Assembly (NCBI GenBank): GCA_025358925.1 | Contig: JANYHT010000040.1 | Coordinates: 1 to 64,000 of the forward strand | DNA length: 64,000 nucleotides | Origin: Gemmatimonadaceae bacterium | Lineage (GTDB): Bacteria > Gemmatimonadota > Gemmatimonadetes > Gemmatimonadales > Gemmatimonadaceae | Direction of reading: 5' to 3' | Part shown: positions 29,435-40,581 of the stretch, in pieces | Layout: every line of letters starts with the position of its first letter | Position numbering within the stretch: the first letter of the stretch is position 1 | The notes under the pieces: generated by a model | Seen by the model: only the letters and a program-made list of their open reading frames with translations | Told to the model about the DNA's origin: nothing | Database searches by the model: none | Translations under genes and position numbers: made by a program

Positions 29435-30322
29435 ATGACTGACGTCAAGCGGAAGCGCCGTCGGGCCGCACCGGCGGGCATAGCGCCCACCGAGCCCGAA
29501 CGCGACATTCTCGACCAATACCTATATGAGGTCAGCACGTATCCGCTGCTCAAAGGTGCTGAAGAAATCGAGCTTGCCAAAAAAATTCGCGCCGGCGACC
29601 AAGATGCGCTCCAAGAACTCGTTAAGCGCAATCTCCGCTTCGTTATCTCCGTCGCCAAAAAATATCAGAATCGCGGCCTTCCACTCATCGATCTGATCGG
29701 TGAAGGCAACGTCGGACTGCTCACCGCCGCCCGGAAGTTCGATCCCGATCAAGGGGTCAAGTTCATCTCGTACGCCGTGTGGTGGATTCGCCAAGCCATC
29801 CTCTCGTCGCTCGCGCGCCAAGGTCGCACGGTCCGTGTGCCGCTCAATCGCACAGCCGATTTATCGCGCATTATCAAAGCATCCGAAATCCTTCGTCAAA
29901 AACTCCGTCGCGAACCGTCGCCAGAAGAATTGGCACAGGTCACCGGACTTTCCGTCGACGTCGTACAATCGCTCGCCGCACTGAATACGGGCGACGTACG
30001 TCTCGATGCGCCGATGGATCCCGATGGCGATCGCTCGCTGATTGAGCGCTTCGTCGCCGACGAAATGCCCGACACCGAAGAAGAAGCGATGAACCGCTTC
30101 CTCACGGACGAAATCGAACAAGCCCTCTCCACGTTGCCGCCGCGCGACGCAAAAGTACTGCGCCTGTACTTCGGCCTCGAAGGCGGACGCGAGCATACGC
30201 TTGAAGAAATCGGCAGCATGCTCGGCGTCACCCGTGAGCGCGTTCGTCAATTGCGTGACCGCGCTCTCAAGCGCTTGCGTGAAGGCGATGTGGGTCGCGC
30301 ACTGAGCAGCTTCGCCGCCTAA
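29435..30322 (+). CDS. Sigma-70 family RNA polymerase sigma factor (SigA/RpoD-like, no region 1.1)
   Basis: 295 aa; NLRFVISVAKKYQNRGLPLIDLIGEGNVGLLTAARKFDPDQGVKFISYAVWWIRQAI and region 4 TLEEIGSMLGVTRERVRQLRDRALKRLR. Confidence 0.95.
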   Translation: MTDVKRKRRRAAPAGIAPTEPERDILDQYLYEVSTYPLLKGAEEIELAKKIRAGDQDALQELVKRNLRFVISVAKKYQNRGLPLIDLIGEGNVGLLTAARKFDPDQGVKFISYAVWWIRQAILSSLARQGRTVRVPLNRTADLSRIIKASEILRQKLRREPSPEELAQVTGLSVDVVQSLAALNTGDVRLDAPMDPDGDRSLIERFVADEMPDTEEEAMNRFLTDEIEQALSTLPPRDAKVLRLYFGLEGGREHTLEEIGSMLGVTRERVRQLRDRALKRLREGDVGRALSSFAA

Positions 30323-30360
30323 GTCCATCGCGCGGAACGCGCGCGTGCAGCCGTTGTATG

Positions 30361-30390
30361 AACGGGGCGCCCATCAAAAGGCGCCCCGTT
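30361..30390 (+). terminator. Rho-independent-like terminator after the sigma factor
   Basis: aacggggcgcc-catcaaaa-ggcgccccgtt, perfect 11-bp stem. Confidence 0.65.
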
Positions 30391-30459
30391 GGGCGTTATG
30401 CCCGCCTTCCGGCGGCATGCACCTGCCAGCATATTCGTGATGTCTTCCGCCGAGTGCGC

Positions 30460-31314
30460 ATGATCGAGTTTAAGGACGTCTACAAGGCTTTTGGCCCCAA
30501 GCAAGTGCTCCGTGGTTTCAACCTCCAAGTGAATGAGGGCGAAACGATGGTCATCATCGGCTATTCCGGCGGCGGAAAGTCGGTGGCCATCAAACACATC
30601 GTGGGTCTGCTCGAACCCGACGCCGGCGAAGTATGGGTTGATGGGAAACGCGTGAGTTTACTGAGCCGCCAAGAGCTCTACGCCATGCGGGGCAAGATTG
30701 GCTACGTCTTTCAGTTTGCGGCGCTGTTTGATTCGATGACCATCGGCGACAACGTCGCCATGGGACTGCGCAAGCAAGGCGAATTGCGTGAAACGGAAAT
30801 ACACGCGCGCGTGACCGAAGCACTCGACCTTGTCGACCTGCCCGATGTGCAACGTCGCATGCCCGCTGAGCTGTCAGGCGGCATGCGCAAACGCGTTGGC
30901 ATCGCGCGCGCGATCGCGTTACGGCCGAAATACATTCTGTATGACGAACCCACTACGGGACTCGATCCGGTCACGTCCGCCACCATCGACGCCCTGATGG
31001 TGCGCATGCGCGATCAACTCGGCGTGACGGGCATTGTGATCACGCACGATATGCGCAGCGCGTACACCGTGGGCACACGCATTGCTATGCTGTACGAAGG
31101 CGAGGTGCTTGCCGTCGGATCAGTCAGTGAAATTCAGCAGTCGACTAATCCACTGGTCCGACAGTTTATTGAAGGTCGCGCCACGCTTGAGGGCTCATCC
31201 CCGCTCATCGGGGTTGGTACCGCCGACGCCAGCGCGAACGCGAGCGTGCACGCGAACGAACTCGCCACGGCCGCAGCGGCGCACGCGGCTCCGCACGTTG
31301 GCACTGCGGACTGA
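30460..31314 (+). CDS. ABC transporter ATP-binding protein, MlaF-like
   Basis: MIEFKDVYKAFGPKQVLRGFNLQVNEGETMVIIGYSGGGKSVAIKHIVGLL, LSGGMRKRVGIARAIALRPKYILYDEPTTGLDPVTSATIDALM; start chosen inside ORF 30358. Confidence 0.9.
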   Translation: MIEFKDVYKAFGPKQVLRGFNLQVNEGETMVIIGYSGGGKSVAIKHIVGLLEPDAGEVWVDGKRVSLLSRQELYAMRGKIGYVFQFAALFDSMTIGDNVAMGLRKQGELRETEIHARVTEALDLVDLPDVQRRMPAELSGGMRKRVGIARAIALRPKYILYDEPTTGLDPVTSATIDALMVRMRDQLGVTGIVITHDMRSAYTVGTRIAMLYEGEVLAVGSVSEIQQSTNPLVRQFIEGRATLEGSSPLIGVGTADASANASVHANELATAAAAHAAPHVGTAD

Positions 31315-31321
31315 TTGCGCC

Positions 31322-31849
31322 GTGACCGACGGCAACGATGCTTCCGCTCGCAAGCGCACTGGGCGCGTCAAGTTGGAGACGTCGGCCGGTGGAGTGGTGT
31401 TTCGCTTGCACGCCGATGGCGAGCCGCTGTTCTTGCTGATTCGCGATAGTTATCGCAATTGGGGATTTCCCAAAGGCCATCTGGAAGTGGATGAGCTTCC
31501 GTCAGCGGCCGCGCTTCGTGAAGTGCGGGAAGAAACGGGCATCGACACGCTCACGCTCAACGGTGAAATCGAAACAATCGACTGGTTCTTTCGATTTCGT
31601 GGCCGACTCGTGCACAAAGTCTGTCACTTCTTTTTAATGCGCACCGACAATAGTCGTACGATGCCGCAACGCGAAGAGGGCATCACGGCGTGTCGGTGGG
31701 CACCGTTTGACGAAGCCATTCTCCTCGTGTCCTACGCGAACGCTCGCTCGGTCCTGACGCGTGCGCGCGTGATGGTGCTCGGCGACGATTCCGCACCGCC
31801 GCCGCTACCGCTGGCACCCGTCATCACCGCAGACACCGTCGGCAGTTAG
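31322..31849 (+). CDS. NUDIX hydrolase
   Basis: GTG start; NUDIX box GHLEVDELPSAAALREVREETGI. Confidence 0.88.
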   Translation: MTDGNDASARKRTGRVKLETSAGGVVFRLHADGEPLFLLIRDSYRNWGFPKGHLEVDELPSAAALREVREETGIDTLTLNGEIETIDWFFRFRGRLVHKVCHFFLMRTDNSRTMPQREEGITACRWAPFDEAILLVSYANARSVLTRARVMVLGDDSAPPPLPLAPVITADTVGS

Positions 31850-32689
31850 GTGGCGTCCATTGCACGCAGCAGCGCCGATGGCGCTGTCCCATCGCTGTGC
31901 GTGCTCGCGCTGCTCAAGCGTGAGCGCGCGCGGTCGCTCATTCGCACGGCGTTCACCCGTCGACGCGCGCATGTCATCGCGGTGAAAACGCCGGCCGACG
32001 TAGCCGACCAGTTGTCCCGACAACTTGTTGACGCAGTCATCGTCGACGGCGGTGCGGGCGAGGATGCGCTCCGCACACTCGCGCGTGCCGAAGAATTTCC
32101 GAGCGTTGCCTTCATTCTCGTGACGGCCATGCTCCCGGCTGACGCGCCAGTCATCGCGCGCGCGGCCGAATGCGGAGTAAGCGAATTACTGATTGAAGGT
32201 CTCGATGACTCCGTCGCGCGCGACATCGTACTGCGTCGCGCATTCTCCAATCGCTTCGAACGTGCGCTCGTGGTTCCGCCCCCGCAGTTGCATCTCGACA
32301 CACCGTTACAAATCGCCGTATGGCAAAGCGTTGTGCGACGCGCCGGTCGCCCGGTACGCACGGACCAGTTAGCCCGCGAGCTTGGTGTTTCGCGCGAGCA
32401 CCTGTCCCGAAGCTTTGCCGTTGGACAAGCGCCAACGCTCAAACGCGTTATCGATTTGGTGCGCGTGTTCGCGGCCGCCGAGCTTTGCAAAAACGCGGGT
32501 TACGATGTGCGGGATGTCGCTCAGGTGCTAGGCTTTGCGTCGTCGAGTCACCTCTCGAGCACGACTCAACGCCTGGTTGGTGCCCGCGCGAGTTCACTCA
32601 CCAGGCTCCGGGCTGTCGACCTCTTGGAACGCTTTCAACATCACCAGCACACGGGAAGCGACGCCGAAGCCGGCAACGCTGACGAGTGA
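31850..32689 (+). CDS. AraC-type HTH regulator with degenerate receiver-like N-terminus
   Basis: GTG start directly after NUDIX stop; DAVIVDGGAGEDALRTLARAEEFPSVAFILVTAML..., HTH VRTDQLARELGVSREHLSRSF...YDVRDVAQVLGFASSSHLSSTTQRLVG. Confidence 0.75.
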   Translation: MASIARSSADGAVPSLCVLALLKRERARSLIRTAFTRRRAHVIAVKTPADVADQLSRQLVDAVIVDGGAGEDALRTLARAEEFPSVAFILVTAMLPADAPVIARAAECGVSELLIEGLDDSVARDIVLRRAFSNRFERALVVPPPQLHLDTPLQIAVWQSVVRRAGRPVRTDQLARELGVSREHLSRSFAVGQAPTLKRVIDLVRVFAAAELCKNAGYDVRDVAQVLGFASSSHLSSTTQRLVGARASSLTRLRAVDLLERFQHHQHTGSDAEAGNADE

Positions 32690-32782
32690 CCGCAGCACCC
32701 GCCTTGCCCAATCTCCCGACCTTGTGATACTTTTCACAAGCTCCTCCCAAGCCGTCCTTCCCGCTTTCCACGCCCGCGCATC

Positions 32783-34348
32783 ATGACCACCCAAACCGCT
32801 CTTCGCCCAGGCGAAATCAAGGACATCCTCCTCCGTGAAATCGAGGCGGCTGATCTCCACGATCTAAACGTCGAAGAAGTCGGATCCGTCCTCGAAGTCA
32901 AAGACGGCATTGCCCGCATTTACGGCCTCGGCAAGTGCATGGGCGGCGAGATGCTGGAGTTTACCAGCTCCGTGACGAAAACGGTCATCACGGGCATGGC
33001 GCTCAACCTTGAAGAAGACAACATCGGCGCCGTTGTGCTCGGTGATTACCTCCAACTCAAGGAAGGCGATGAAGTGCGCCTCACCGGCCGCGTCCTCGAA
33101 GTGCCGGTCGGACACGCACTTGTCGGTCGCGTAGTCGACGCACTCGGTCGGCCCATCGATGGGCTCGGTGATATCGTCACCAGCATGTCGCGTCGCGTTG
33201 AGTCCGAGGCACCTGGAATCATCGTGCGTCAACCGGTGAAGGAGCCCCTGCAAACGGGCATCAAATCCATCGACGCGATGATCCCGATTGGCCGCGGTCA
33301 GCGCGAGCTCATCATCGGTGATCGCGGCACCGGCAAGACCGCAGTCGCGATTGACACGATCATTAATCAGAAGGGACAAGGCGTCATTTGCGTGTACGTC
33401 GCCATTGGACAGAAAGCGTCAACTATTGCGTCGGTTGTTGAGAAGCTCAAGCAGGCAGGCGCGATGGATTACACCATCGTCGTTGCCGCTTCGGCATCGG
33501 ATCCAGCGCCGATGCTCTACATCGCGCCATACTCTGGTTGCGCGATGGCCGAATACTTCATGTACAACGAAGGCAAGCCCACGTTGTGCGTGTACGACGA
33601 CCTATCGAAGCAGGCTGCCGCATACCGGCAGATCTCGCTTGTGTTGCGTCGCCCGCCTGGTCGTGAAGCGTATCCGGGAGACGTGTTCTATTTGCACAGC
33701 CGCTTGCTGGAACGCGCGGCCAAGTTGCGCGAAGACGATGCGGTGTGTGACGGCAAAGTCATCATCAAGGCCGGTGGGTCGCTGACCGCGTTGCCGATTA
33801 TTGAAACGCAGGCTGGTGACGTATCGGCCTATATTCCGACCAACGTTATCTCCATCACGGATGGTCAGATCTTCCTCGAGACCGACCTGTTCAACGCCGG
33901 TGTTCGTCCCGCAGTGAACGTTGGTATCTCAGTGTCGCGTGTCGGTGGATCTGCGCAAACGAAGGCAATGAAAGGCGTCGCCGGCCGTCTGCGGCTCGAT
34001 CTCGCGCAGTATCGCGAACTCGAAGCGTTTGCGGCATTCGCGTCCGACCTTGATGCCGCCACGAAACGTCAGCTTGATCGTGGCGCACGTACCGTCGAAA
34101 TCTTGAAGCAGGGGCAATACGCGCCGCTCGGTTTCGAAGAACAGGTCATGGTGATTTATGCCGTGTCGACTGGCTTGCTCGACACATTGCCGGTCACGCA
34201 AATCCGCGCTTGGGAAAAGGGCTTCCTCGAATTCGCTCGTGCGCAGTTTCCGCAGGTGGGTGATGCAATTCGCACGAGCAAGGCGTTGTCAAAGGACACC
34301 GAAGCCGATCTCAAGCGCGCGATCGAGCAGTACGGAAAGAGTCTGTAA
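32783..34348 (+). CDS. atpA: F0F1 ATP synthase subunit alpha
   Basis: 521 aa; [55 protein letters not shown]. Confidence 0.98.
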   Translation: MTTQTALRPGEIKDILLREIEAADLHDLNVEEVGSVLEVKDGIARIYGLGKCMGGEMLEFTSSVTKTVITGMALNLEEDNIGAVVLGDYLQLKEGDEVRLTGRVLEVPVGHALVGRVVDALGRPIDGLGDIVTSMSRRVESEAPGIIVRQPVKEPLQTGIKSIDAMIPIGRGQRELIIGDRGTGKTAVAIDTIINQKGQGVICVYVAIGQKASTIASVVEKLKQAGAMDYTIVVAASASDPAPMLYIAPYSGCAMAEYFMYNEGKPTLCVYDDLSKQAAAYRQISLVLRRPPGREAYPGDVFYLHSRLLERAAKLREDDAVCDGKVIIKAGGSLTALPIIETQAGDVSAYIPTNVISITDGQIFLETDLFNAGVRPAVNVGISVSRVGGSAQTKAMKGVAGRLRLDLAQYRELEAFAAFASDLDAATKRQLDRGARTVEILKQGQYAPLGFEEQVMVIYAVSTGLLDTLPVTQIRAWEKGFLEFARAQFPQVGDAIRTSKALSKDTEADLKRAIEQYGKSL

Positions 34349-34351
34349 GCC

Positions 34352-35209
34352 ATGGCCAAAGGCCGCGAACTGAAGGGTCGCATCAAGTCCGTCGAGAACA
34401 CGCGCAAGATCACGCGCACGATGGAAATGGTGGCCACATCAAAGATGAAACGCGCGACTGATCGCGTCGCGGCCGCGCGTCCGTACGCGATGGCACTCGG
34501 CGACATGCTCGGTCAGCTCTACACGCCAGAATTGGCGCAACAGTTTCCGTTGCTCCGTCGTCCAGCGCAGCCAAAAAAAGTGGCGTTGTTGTTGCTCACC
34601 GCGAATCGTGGACTGTGCGGCGCGTTCAATGCCAACCTCATCAAAGAAGCGCGCGCCCGCATGAACGAGTGGGAAGCGCGTGGCATTGCTGTTGAGATGC
34701 ACATCGTCGGCAAGAAGGGCATTGGATATTTCCGATACCTCGGGAAGGACATTGCCACGCAGCGCACCGACATCACCGACAAGCCAACCGCGGCCGATGC
34801 GGCGTCGTTGGTTGACGCGCTGATGACGCGTTTCGCCTCGGGTGAGCTCGACGCGGTGTACGTCACGGGCACCAAATACAAGTCGGCACTCATGGCACCT
34901 CCAGCAACGGATGCGGTGTTGCCAGTCACACCGCCGACAGGCGCAGGTGTCACGCGCGACTTTCTGCTCGCACCGTCAGGCGAAGAAATTCTTGAAGCGT
35001 TGTTGCCCGCGTATGTACGTAACGCGGTGTATCGGGCGCTGGCAGAAACCGAAGCAGGTTTTCAGAGCGCGCAACGCACCGCGATGAAGAACGCGACGGA
35101 CAACGCTACCGACATGCTGCAAGTGTTGAAGCGTACGTACAACACCGCGCGCCAAGCACAAATCACGCAGGAAATCGCCGAGATCGTCGGCGGCGCGGCC
35201 GCGCTGTAG
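34352..35209 (+). CDS. atpG: F0F1 ATP synthase subunit gamma
   Basis: 285 aa; KGRELKGRIKSVENTRKITRTMEMVATSKMKRA, TANRGLCGAFNANLI. Confidence 0.97.
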   Translation: MAKGRELKGRIKSVENTRKITRTMEMVATSKMKRATDRVAAARPYAMALGDMLGQLYTPELAQQFPLLRRPAQPKKVALLLLTANRGLCGAFNANLIKEARARMNEWEARGIAVEMHIVGKKGIGYFRYLGKDIATQRTDITDKPTAADAASLVDALMTRFASGELDAVYVTGTKYKSALMAPPATDAVLPVTPPTGAGVTRDFLLAPSGEEILEALLPAYVRNAVYRALAETEAGFQSAQRTAMKNATDNATDMLQVLKRTYNTARQAQITQEIAEIVGGAAAL

Positions 35210-35221
35210 TCGCAATAGTAA

Positions 35222-36682
<1,461 letters not shown>

Positions 36683-36685
36683 TCG

Positions 36686-36961
36686 GTGAACACTCCGTTA
36701 ACGGTGTCCGTGATTTCGCCGGAGAGGGTGTTGTTCAGCGGTTCCGCGCGCGCGGTCGTAGCACCAGCATTTGACGGAGAGGTTGGCATTTTGGCCATGC
36801 ATGCCCCGTTGATGACCGTACTCGGCCGTGGTATCTTGCGGGTGGAAACTGCCGAAGGCGAACGGCGCTTTACAGTTGATGGCGGCTTCTTGCAGGTCGT
36901 GGACGATAGTGTCCGCGTCGTGACGGAGCGTGCGCAAGAGATGGGAGTTCCCGCGGCGTAA
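36686..36961 (+). CDS. atpC: F0F1 ATP synthase subunit epsilon
   Basis: 91 aa; TVSVISPERVLFSGSARAVVAPAFDGEVGILAMHAPLMTVLGRGILRV. Confidence 0.93.
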   Translation: MNTPLTVSVISPERVLFSGSARAVVAPAFDGEVGILAMHAPLMTVLGRGILRVETAEGERRFTVDGGFLQVVDDSVRVVTERAQEMGVPAA

Positions 36962-37037
36962 AGTCGCGAGTGTCGGAGCGGGGTTCGTCAAACAGGACGG
37001 TGTTTGGCGAGCCGCCGCTGCGGCCGGGTGCAGAAAG

Positions 37038-37080
37038 GCGCGGGACATGGGATAAATCCCCGTGTCGCGCGCTTACTTTT
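37038..37080 (+). terminator. Probable terminator after the F1 genes
   Basis: gcgcgggacatggg-ataaat-ccccgtgtcgcgcgc followed by ttactttt. Confidence 0.5.
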
Positions 37081-37399
37081 GACGAATGCTTGACACGGTG
37101 ACGCGCAACGGAATTCTGCGGTTGTCACCAGATAGTAGTTAAGGTGAGTTAAACGTTGACAGGGTTGTGACCGACGCTAGCTTGCCGCAGCTATAGGGAA
37201 CACTCAGAGATGAGCGTCCCCTACGTCCCGTCATGATGGGCGCGTGCCGCGCGTGTCCCGTCACCCTCAGTGTCGTGTTTGTACCCAATCGGTGGCGCAG
37301 AGTTTCCGAAGCAGGCACGAGCGCGACGTTGCACCCGTTCAGAGAGGGCAATCCTCCTGTCTGAGCGATCGACCGTGGCAACACCTCTTGGAGGAGCAG

Positions 37400-40300
37400 A
37401 TGAGGAATCTCGGACGTCGTCGGTGGTTAGTCGCGACGCTTCTGGGCGCAGCCCTTGTAGCGCCGATCACCGTCGCGCAGGCCCAAACCGGTAAACTTAC
37501 TGGTGTTGTTGTGGATGCAGAGACGGGCAAGCCCATAGAAGGGGTTGCCGTGGTGGTGCAGGGTACGACGCTTGGCAACACGACAAACGCGAGTGGACGA
37601 TTCTTTATCATCCAAGTGTCGCCGGGTAGCTATTCGGTGCAGGCGCGTCGGTTGGGTTACCAGAGCGTGACGGCGACGAATGTGCAAATTTCCATCGACG
37701 CCACGCGCGAACAGAATTTCAAACTCCGCGCCTCTAACACGACCCTGCAGGCGGTCACGGTGCAGGCTGATCAAGTACCGCTCGTTGAGCGCAACCAGGT
37801 TGGTTCGCGCACGACCATCACGGCGGAACAGATCACATCGTTGCCGGTCACGAGCATTGCCGGTGTGTTGGCGCTTCAGCAGGGCTTTACGCAGACGCCC
37901 GATAACACGTCGATTGTTTCGCTGGCCGAAGACCAACGCAGCACCACACCAACCGCACGTGTGCGCGGTAGTCGTGGTGGTGCAACGCTGTCAATGATTG
38001 ACGGCATCGCCATTAACAATCCGTTGTTTGGGAGCGATGCCATCGGCTTGAGCGCGGTCGCGGTTCAGCAAGTCGATTTCCAGCGCGGTGCGATGGAGCC
38101 GCAGTATGGCAACGCGCTGGCGGGCGTCATTAACCAAGCCGTGCGCGAAGGCGGTTCCGAAGTTGCTGGTTCTGTCGAATTTCAAAACTCGACGCTACCA
38201 GGCAACGTGTTCGGCACCGTGCAAGACAAGTTGAAAGGATTCAACTTATTGCGTGGTTATCTCTCGGGGCCGGTCCCGGGGACGAATACAAAAGTGCGCT
38301 ACGCGATCGCTGGCCAAGTACAGAGCGAAGCGCAGCGTGTGCTACAATTTGACAACGATGTATACACGGCCAATGCGCCGGTTGTGCTCAACGATATTCT
38401 CGCGGTGTCGCAAAAGGACTTGACCAAAGGCTGGCAGGGTTTCGGTGGCACGCAGAACTCGTCCGTCGTCGGCAAGCTCACGTTTCAGCCATTCGCGAAT
38501 ACCACGTTCAAGATTACAGGCGCGGGATCGGAGCGACAGAACCGCGGTTATGATCGACGCTTCTTGTTCGCCTATCGCGGCGACCCGTTAGCCCTTGTAA
38601 ACAATCGCGCCGACTCGTTGCAAATTCTTACGGGTGCCGACAATCGTCAGTCTCGCGATTTGTTGCAGCCGTCGGTCCGCGATAACGGTCGCCTCGTGAT
38701 TGCGTCGCTAGAACAGCGTTTTGGTCGCACCAATGTGACGGTGCGTGCCGCACAGACTGATTTTCAACGCGTGACGTGCCCAATTTTCCTCGGCACGTGC
38801 ATTCCGGGTCCGTTCGCATACGGCAATTTCGATCAATCGTTCCTCTCCATTTGCGGCGGCTTTACCGGCTGTGATCGCGTTCCATATCAGGGACTTGCAA
38901 GCGGCGTGTATGGTGGCGAGAAGTACACCACGCGCACGCTCAAAGCTGATGTGCAGTCGCAGTTCACCGATCACAACAATCTCCAGTTTGGTGCGCAGTT
39001 CGTCAGTCATGACTTTGTGTACAGCGACATTCAGCAGGACGCGAGCACCACGTCGGGCTTGAAGAATCTTGTCGCGCAAGTGTATCGCGGCAAGCCCACG
39101 GAAGCTGCGGCGTACGTTCAGAGTCTTATCGAATACGACTTTATCACCATCAAGTTGGGTGGGCGTTTCGACTACAACCGTGCGCGCGGTTTGGCACTGT
39201 CCAACCCGTTCGATCCGACTAACGGCACCACGGCACGCGAAGTGTGCAATGGGGCGTCGGTGAACGGGAAGAAGTTGGTCAATGCTGCCGGTCAGCCATA
39301 CGGTCTCGCTGGTTGCGCGGCCTCGCCGATTGATAAGAACACCCAGCGTGCGGTACTGCTCGATACCGCAACCGCCATTGCACAGCTCGACGATTTCCGT
39401 CAGTCGCCAGCGCGTACCTCGTTTAGCCCGCGCGTTGGCGTGGCGTTTCCGTTAACGGAAAAGTCACAAGTGTTTTTCAACGGTGGCCGCTACACGATGG
39501 TCCCGCTGTACGGCAATACGTATCGCAACACCGGCATTGGCACCGTTGCTGGCGTCGGCGACAACTATTGCTCGGCCAGTCAGGTGAAGCCAGGCACGAA
39601 AGAGTGCACGCCAAACTTGTCGACCGATAATCCATCGTTTGTTGGCAATCCCGGCTTGCTGCTCGAAGAAGCGAAGCAATTTGAAGTGGGATATTCGGGC
39701 GAAGTTGGTCGCAATTATTCCATTCAGGTCGCGGTGTTCAATCGTTCGGAAACCGGCCTCACGGGCATCCGTTCAAGCCGCGCACCACAAGATATTGGGT
39801 CCACGTATGCAGGCTCGTTGCCTGTGTACAACGTGATTGTGAACGGCGACTTCTTGTCGGCGCGCGGTGTTGAAATTGCATTCCGTCGGCGGCTCGCCGA
39901 TCGCTGGGGCTACGACATTAACTACGCGCTTGGCCGTTCCACGCAAAGCGCTCGTCCGCCGGAACGCGCCAATGAAATTTCGCGCACCGACGAAGCGCTC
40001 CGCGCGCAGACAGTCGAAACACTCAACGATCTCGATCAGTCGCAAAATCTGAACGTGCAGCTCTTTTATCGCGTGCGGAACGATATCCCCAATTTGCCGC
40101 TTAACGCGGGCAAGTTGCTGCGCAATGCCAGTGCGTCACTCACGTACAGCTTCAGAACGGGCATCCCGTACACGCCGCTGCGTGGTAGTGCAGCCGGAAC
40201 GATCGGCACGAACAATCAAGGCGACGTGAACTCCGCACGGCAGCCGTCAACGCAAGACATTGGTTTGCTCGTCGACAAAGCTTTCCGCATCGGAAGCCTG

Positions 40301-40513
40301 CGTTACTCGGGATTCCTTCGTGTCACCAACTTGCTCGATCGCAAGAATTGCGTGCAGGTCTTCAACAACACCGGCACTTGCGACGCCGGTCTTCGCGATT
40401 TCGCGAATCGTCGCATTGGTAATGCAGGCGACAACACATCGACGGCCTTCGACCAGCCCGAGTATATCGGAGCCCGTCGTAGCATCTTTACTGGCCTGTC
40501 GGTCAACTTTTGA
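37400..40513 (+). CDS. TonB-dependent receptor with carboxypeptidase-regulatory-like domain
   Basis: RBS ggagg before ATG 37400; signal peptide; TGKLTGVVVDAETGKPIEGVAVVVQGTTLGNTTNASGRFFI; terminal FTGLSVNF; start chosen inside ORF 37244. Confidence 0.92.
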   Translation: MRNLGRRRWLVATLLGAALVAPITVAQAQTGKLTGVVVDAETGKPIEGVAVVVQGTTLGNTTNASGRFFIIQVSPGSYSVQARRLGYQSVTATNVQISIDATREQNFKLRASNTTLQAVTVQADQVPLVERNQVGSRTTITAEQITSLPVTSIAGVLALQQGFTQTPDNTSIVSLAEDQRSTTPTARVRGSRGGATLSMIDGIAINNPLFGSDAIGLSAVAVQQVDFQRGAMEPQYGNALAGVINQAVREGGSEVAGSVEFQNSTLPGNVFGTVQDKLKGFNLLRGYLSGPVPGTNTKVRYAIAGQVQSEAQRVLQFDNDVYTANAPVVLNDILAVSQKDLTKGWQGFGGTQNSSVVGKLTFQPFANTTFKITGAGSERQNRGYDRRFLFAYRGDPLALVNNRADSLQILTGADNRQSRDLLQPSVRDNGRLVIASLEQRFGRTNVTVRAAQTDFQRVTCPIFLGTCIPGPFAYGNFDQSFLSICGGFTGCDRVPYQGLASGVYGGEKYTTRTLKADVQSQFTDHNNLQFGAQFVSHDFVYSDIQQDASTTSGLKNLVAQVYRGKPTEAAAYVQSLIEYDFITIKLGGRFDYNRARGLALSNPFDPTNGTTAREVCNGASVNGKKLVNAAGQPYGLAGCAASPIDKNTQRAVLLDTATAIAQLDDFRQSPARTSFSPRVGVAFPLTEKSQVFFNGGRYTMVPLYGNTYRNTGIGTVAGVGDNYCSASQVKPGTKECTPNLSTDNPSFVGNPGLLLEEAKQFEVGYSGEVGRNYSIQVAVFNRSETGLTGIRSSRAPQDIGSTYAGSLPVYNVIVNGDFLSARGVEIAFRRRLADRWGYDINYALGRSTQSARPPERANEISRTDEALRAQTVETLNDLDQSQNLNVQLFYRVRNDIPNLPLNAGKLLRNASASLTYSFRTGIPYTPLRGSAAGTIGTNNQGDVNSARQPSTQDIGLLVDKAFRIGSLRYSGFLRVTNLLDRKNCVQVFNNTGTCDAGLRDFANRRIGNAGDNTSTAFDQPEYIGARRSIFTGLSVNF

Positions 40514-40581
40514 ACGTGGACGGCACTCAGCTCATGGGTTTTCATATCAATTGTCTCTCGGAACAGACTCGAGCGGTTGGG

